Below, piece by piece: positions 63,601 to 64,000 of a stretch of 64,000 nt of DNA. Location: positions 31,580,898-31,644,897 of the forward strand of contig CM019218.1 of assembly GCA_009741485.1 (NCBI GenBank), read 5' to 3'. A program made the position numbers and the translations under genes. Every line of letters begins with the position of its first letter. The first letter of the stretch is position 1. The DNA comes from Malurus cyaneus samueli. Lineage: Eukaryota; Chordata; Aves; Passeriformes; Maluridae. Under the pieces are notes generated by a model. That model was not told the origin of the DNA, ran no database searches, and saw only the letters and a list, made by a program, of their open reading frames with translations.

Positions 63601-64000
63601 GCAGCCACAGCCACACTCTTAGAGCCATCCTTATTTACGGAATGGGGTAGAGCAGCCTCTTTCAGAACCGTGGTGTGTTTGCTCTTCCATTCCTCATACA
63701 CATCCACATGTCTGAGATTCCTCAGCCTGAGAGACAGCAAGTTATCCTTTTTTTCTTTTTCCCCCTGAACTGTAGCCTTTTTTACACTCAAAAATCAAAA
63801 CCTGGTATTTAGGCTGACATACAGATTAGTAGTGGGCACCCTCCTGCTTAAAAGGCAGTATTATCTACTCAGATATAGATGAAGGTTTTGTTTTTTTCTT
63901 TTCATGAATATTGCACAATTTCACTGTTGTTTTTCCGAGGCTTTCAAACAGGCAGTTCACACAGGAGATAGGGATCTCTGGAAGCCTCTAACTCAACCCC
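57661..64000 (-). other. Intron of SLC8A3 upstream of the first coding exon (inferred)
   Basis: No coding exon is recognised. The stretch holds a short CR1 3' tip near 61660-61716, a C/T-rich patch near 62070-62110 and a small TA-rich run near 57850. The noncoding first exon and promoter of SLC8A3 are expected further up (beyond 64000) or unrecognised here: I see no CpG-island-like, GC-rich block that would mark a promoter. Confidence 0.6.
61660..61716 (+). mobile_element. Short CR1 3' tip
   Basis: GGTCCCTTCTAGCCC followed by AACACTCTATGGTTCTAT is the last part of a CR1 element. The upstream sequence is too diverged to extend it. Confidence 0.6.

Noticed and set aside
1..64000. CRISPR arrays, operons, bacterial or phage systems, tRNA or rRNA genes
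   Set aside because: None seen; composition, repeats and splice signals are those of vertebrate intronic DNA.

Overview
The window looks like intronic and exonic DNA from a bird nuclear genome. It holds CR1 LINE fragments with the typical avian 3' ends, avian-type retroviral LTRs, a few ancient MIR-type SINE relics, and one vertebrate gene with GT-AG splice signals. I infer a bird, probably not a galliform, from the repeat content; the species cannot be fixed from sequence alone.

The only protein-coding gene I can support is the sodium/calcium exchanger SLC8A3 (NCX3), on the minus strand. Its large first coding exon lies at 55798-57609, with the ATG at 57563-57561. It encodes about 589 residues: signal peptide, the N-terminal transmembrane bundle with the alpha-1 repeat, the XIP region, calcium-binding domain CBD1 and most of CBD2. 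The exon ends inside a valine codon at a consensus donor. I do not recognise the later exons (mutually exclusive and cassette exons, alpha-2 repeat) in this window, so they should lie beyond position 1.

Layout: 1-55797 is read as the long intron after the coding exon and 57610-64000 as the intron before it. Within the large intron I see a probable LTR (2748-3350), CR1 pieces (4463-4730, 14765-15120, 18917-19275, 31420-31905, 42755-43020), two LTRs of one avian family (20547-21052, near full length; 30767-30985, 5' part only), MIR-like relics (10460-10590, 22285-22490, 36905-36990, 50825-50965), a CTCATC hexamer array (36001-36063), a 53-base purine run and a 28-base A tract. Most other open frames are short, unspliced and unlike any protein I know; I treat them as chance.

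The most unusual signal is a long near-palindrome at 46049-46185. Its outer 42 positions per arm match at 35 sites, and a further stem lies inside. It may be a fossil hairpin transposon, a conserved palindromic noncoding element, or a source of structured RNA in the SLC8A3 pre-mRNA (as transcribed from the minus strand). Two smaller dyads (37960-37979 and 40952-40972) are also noted.
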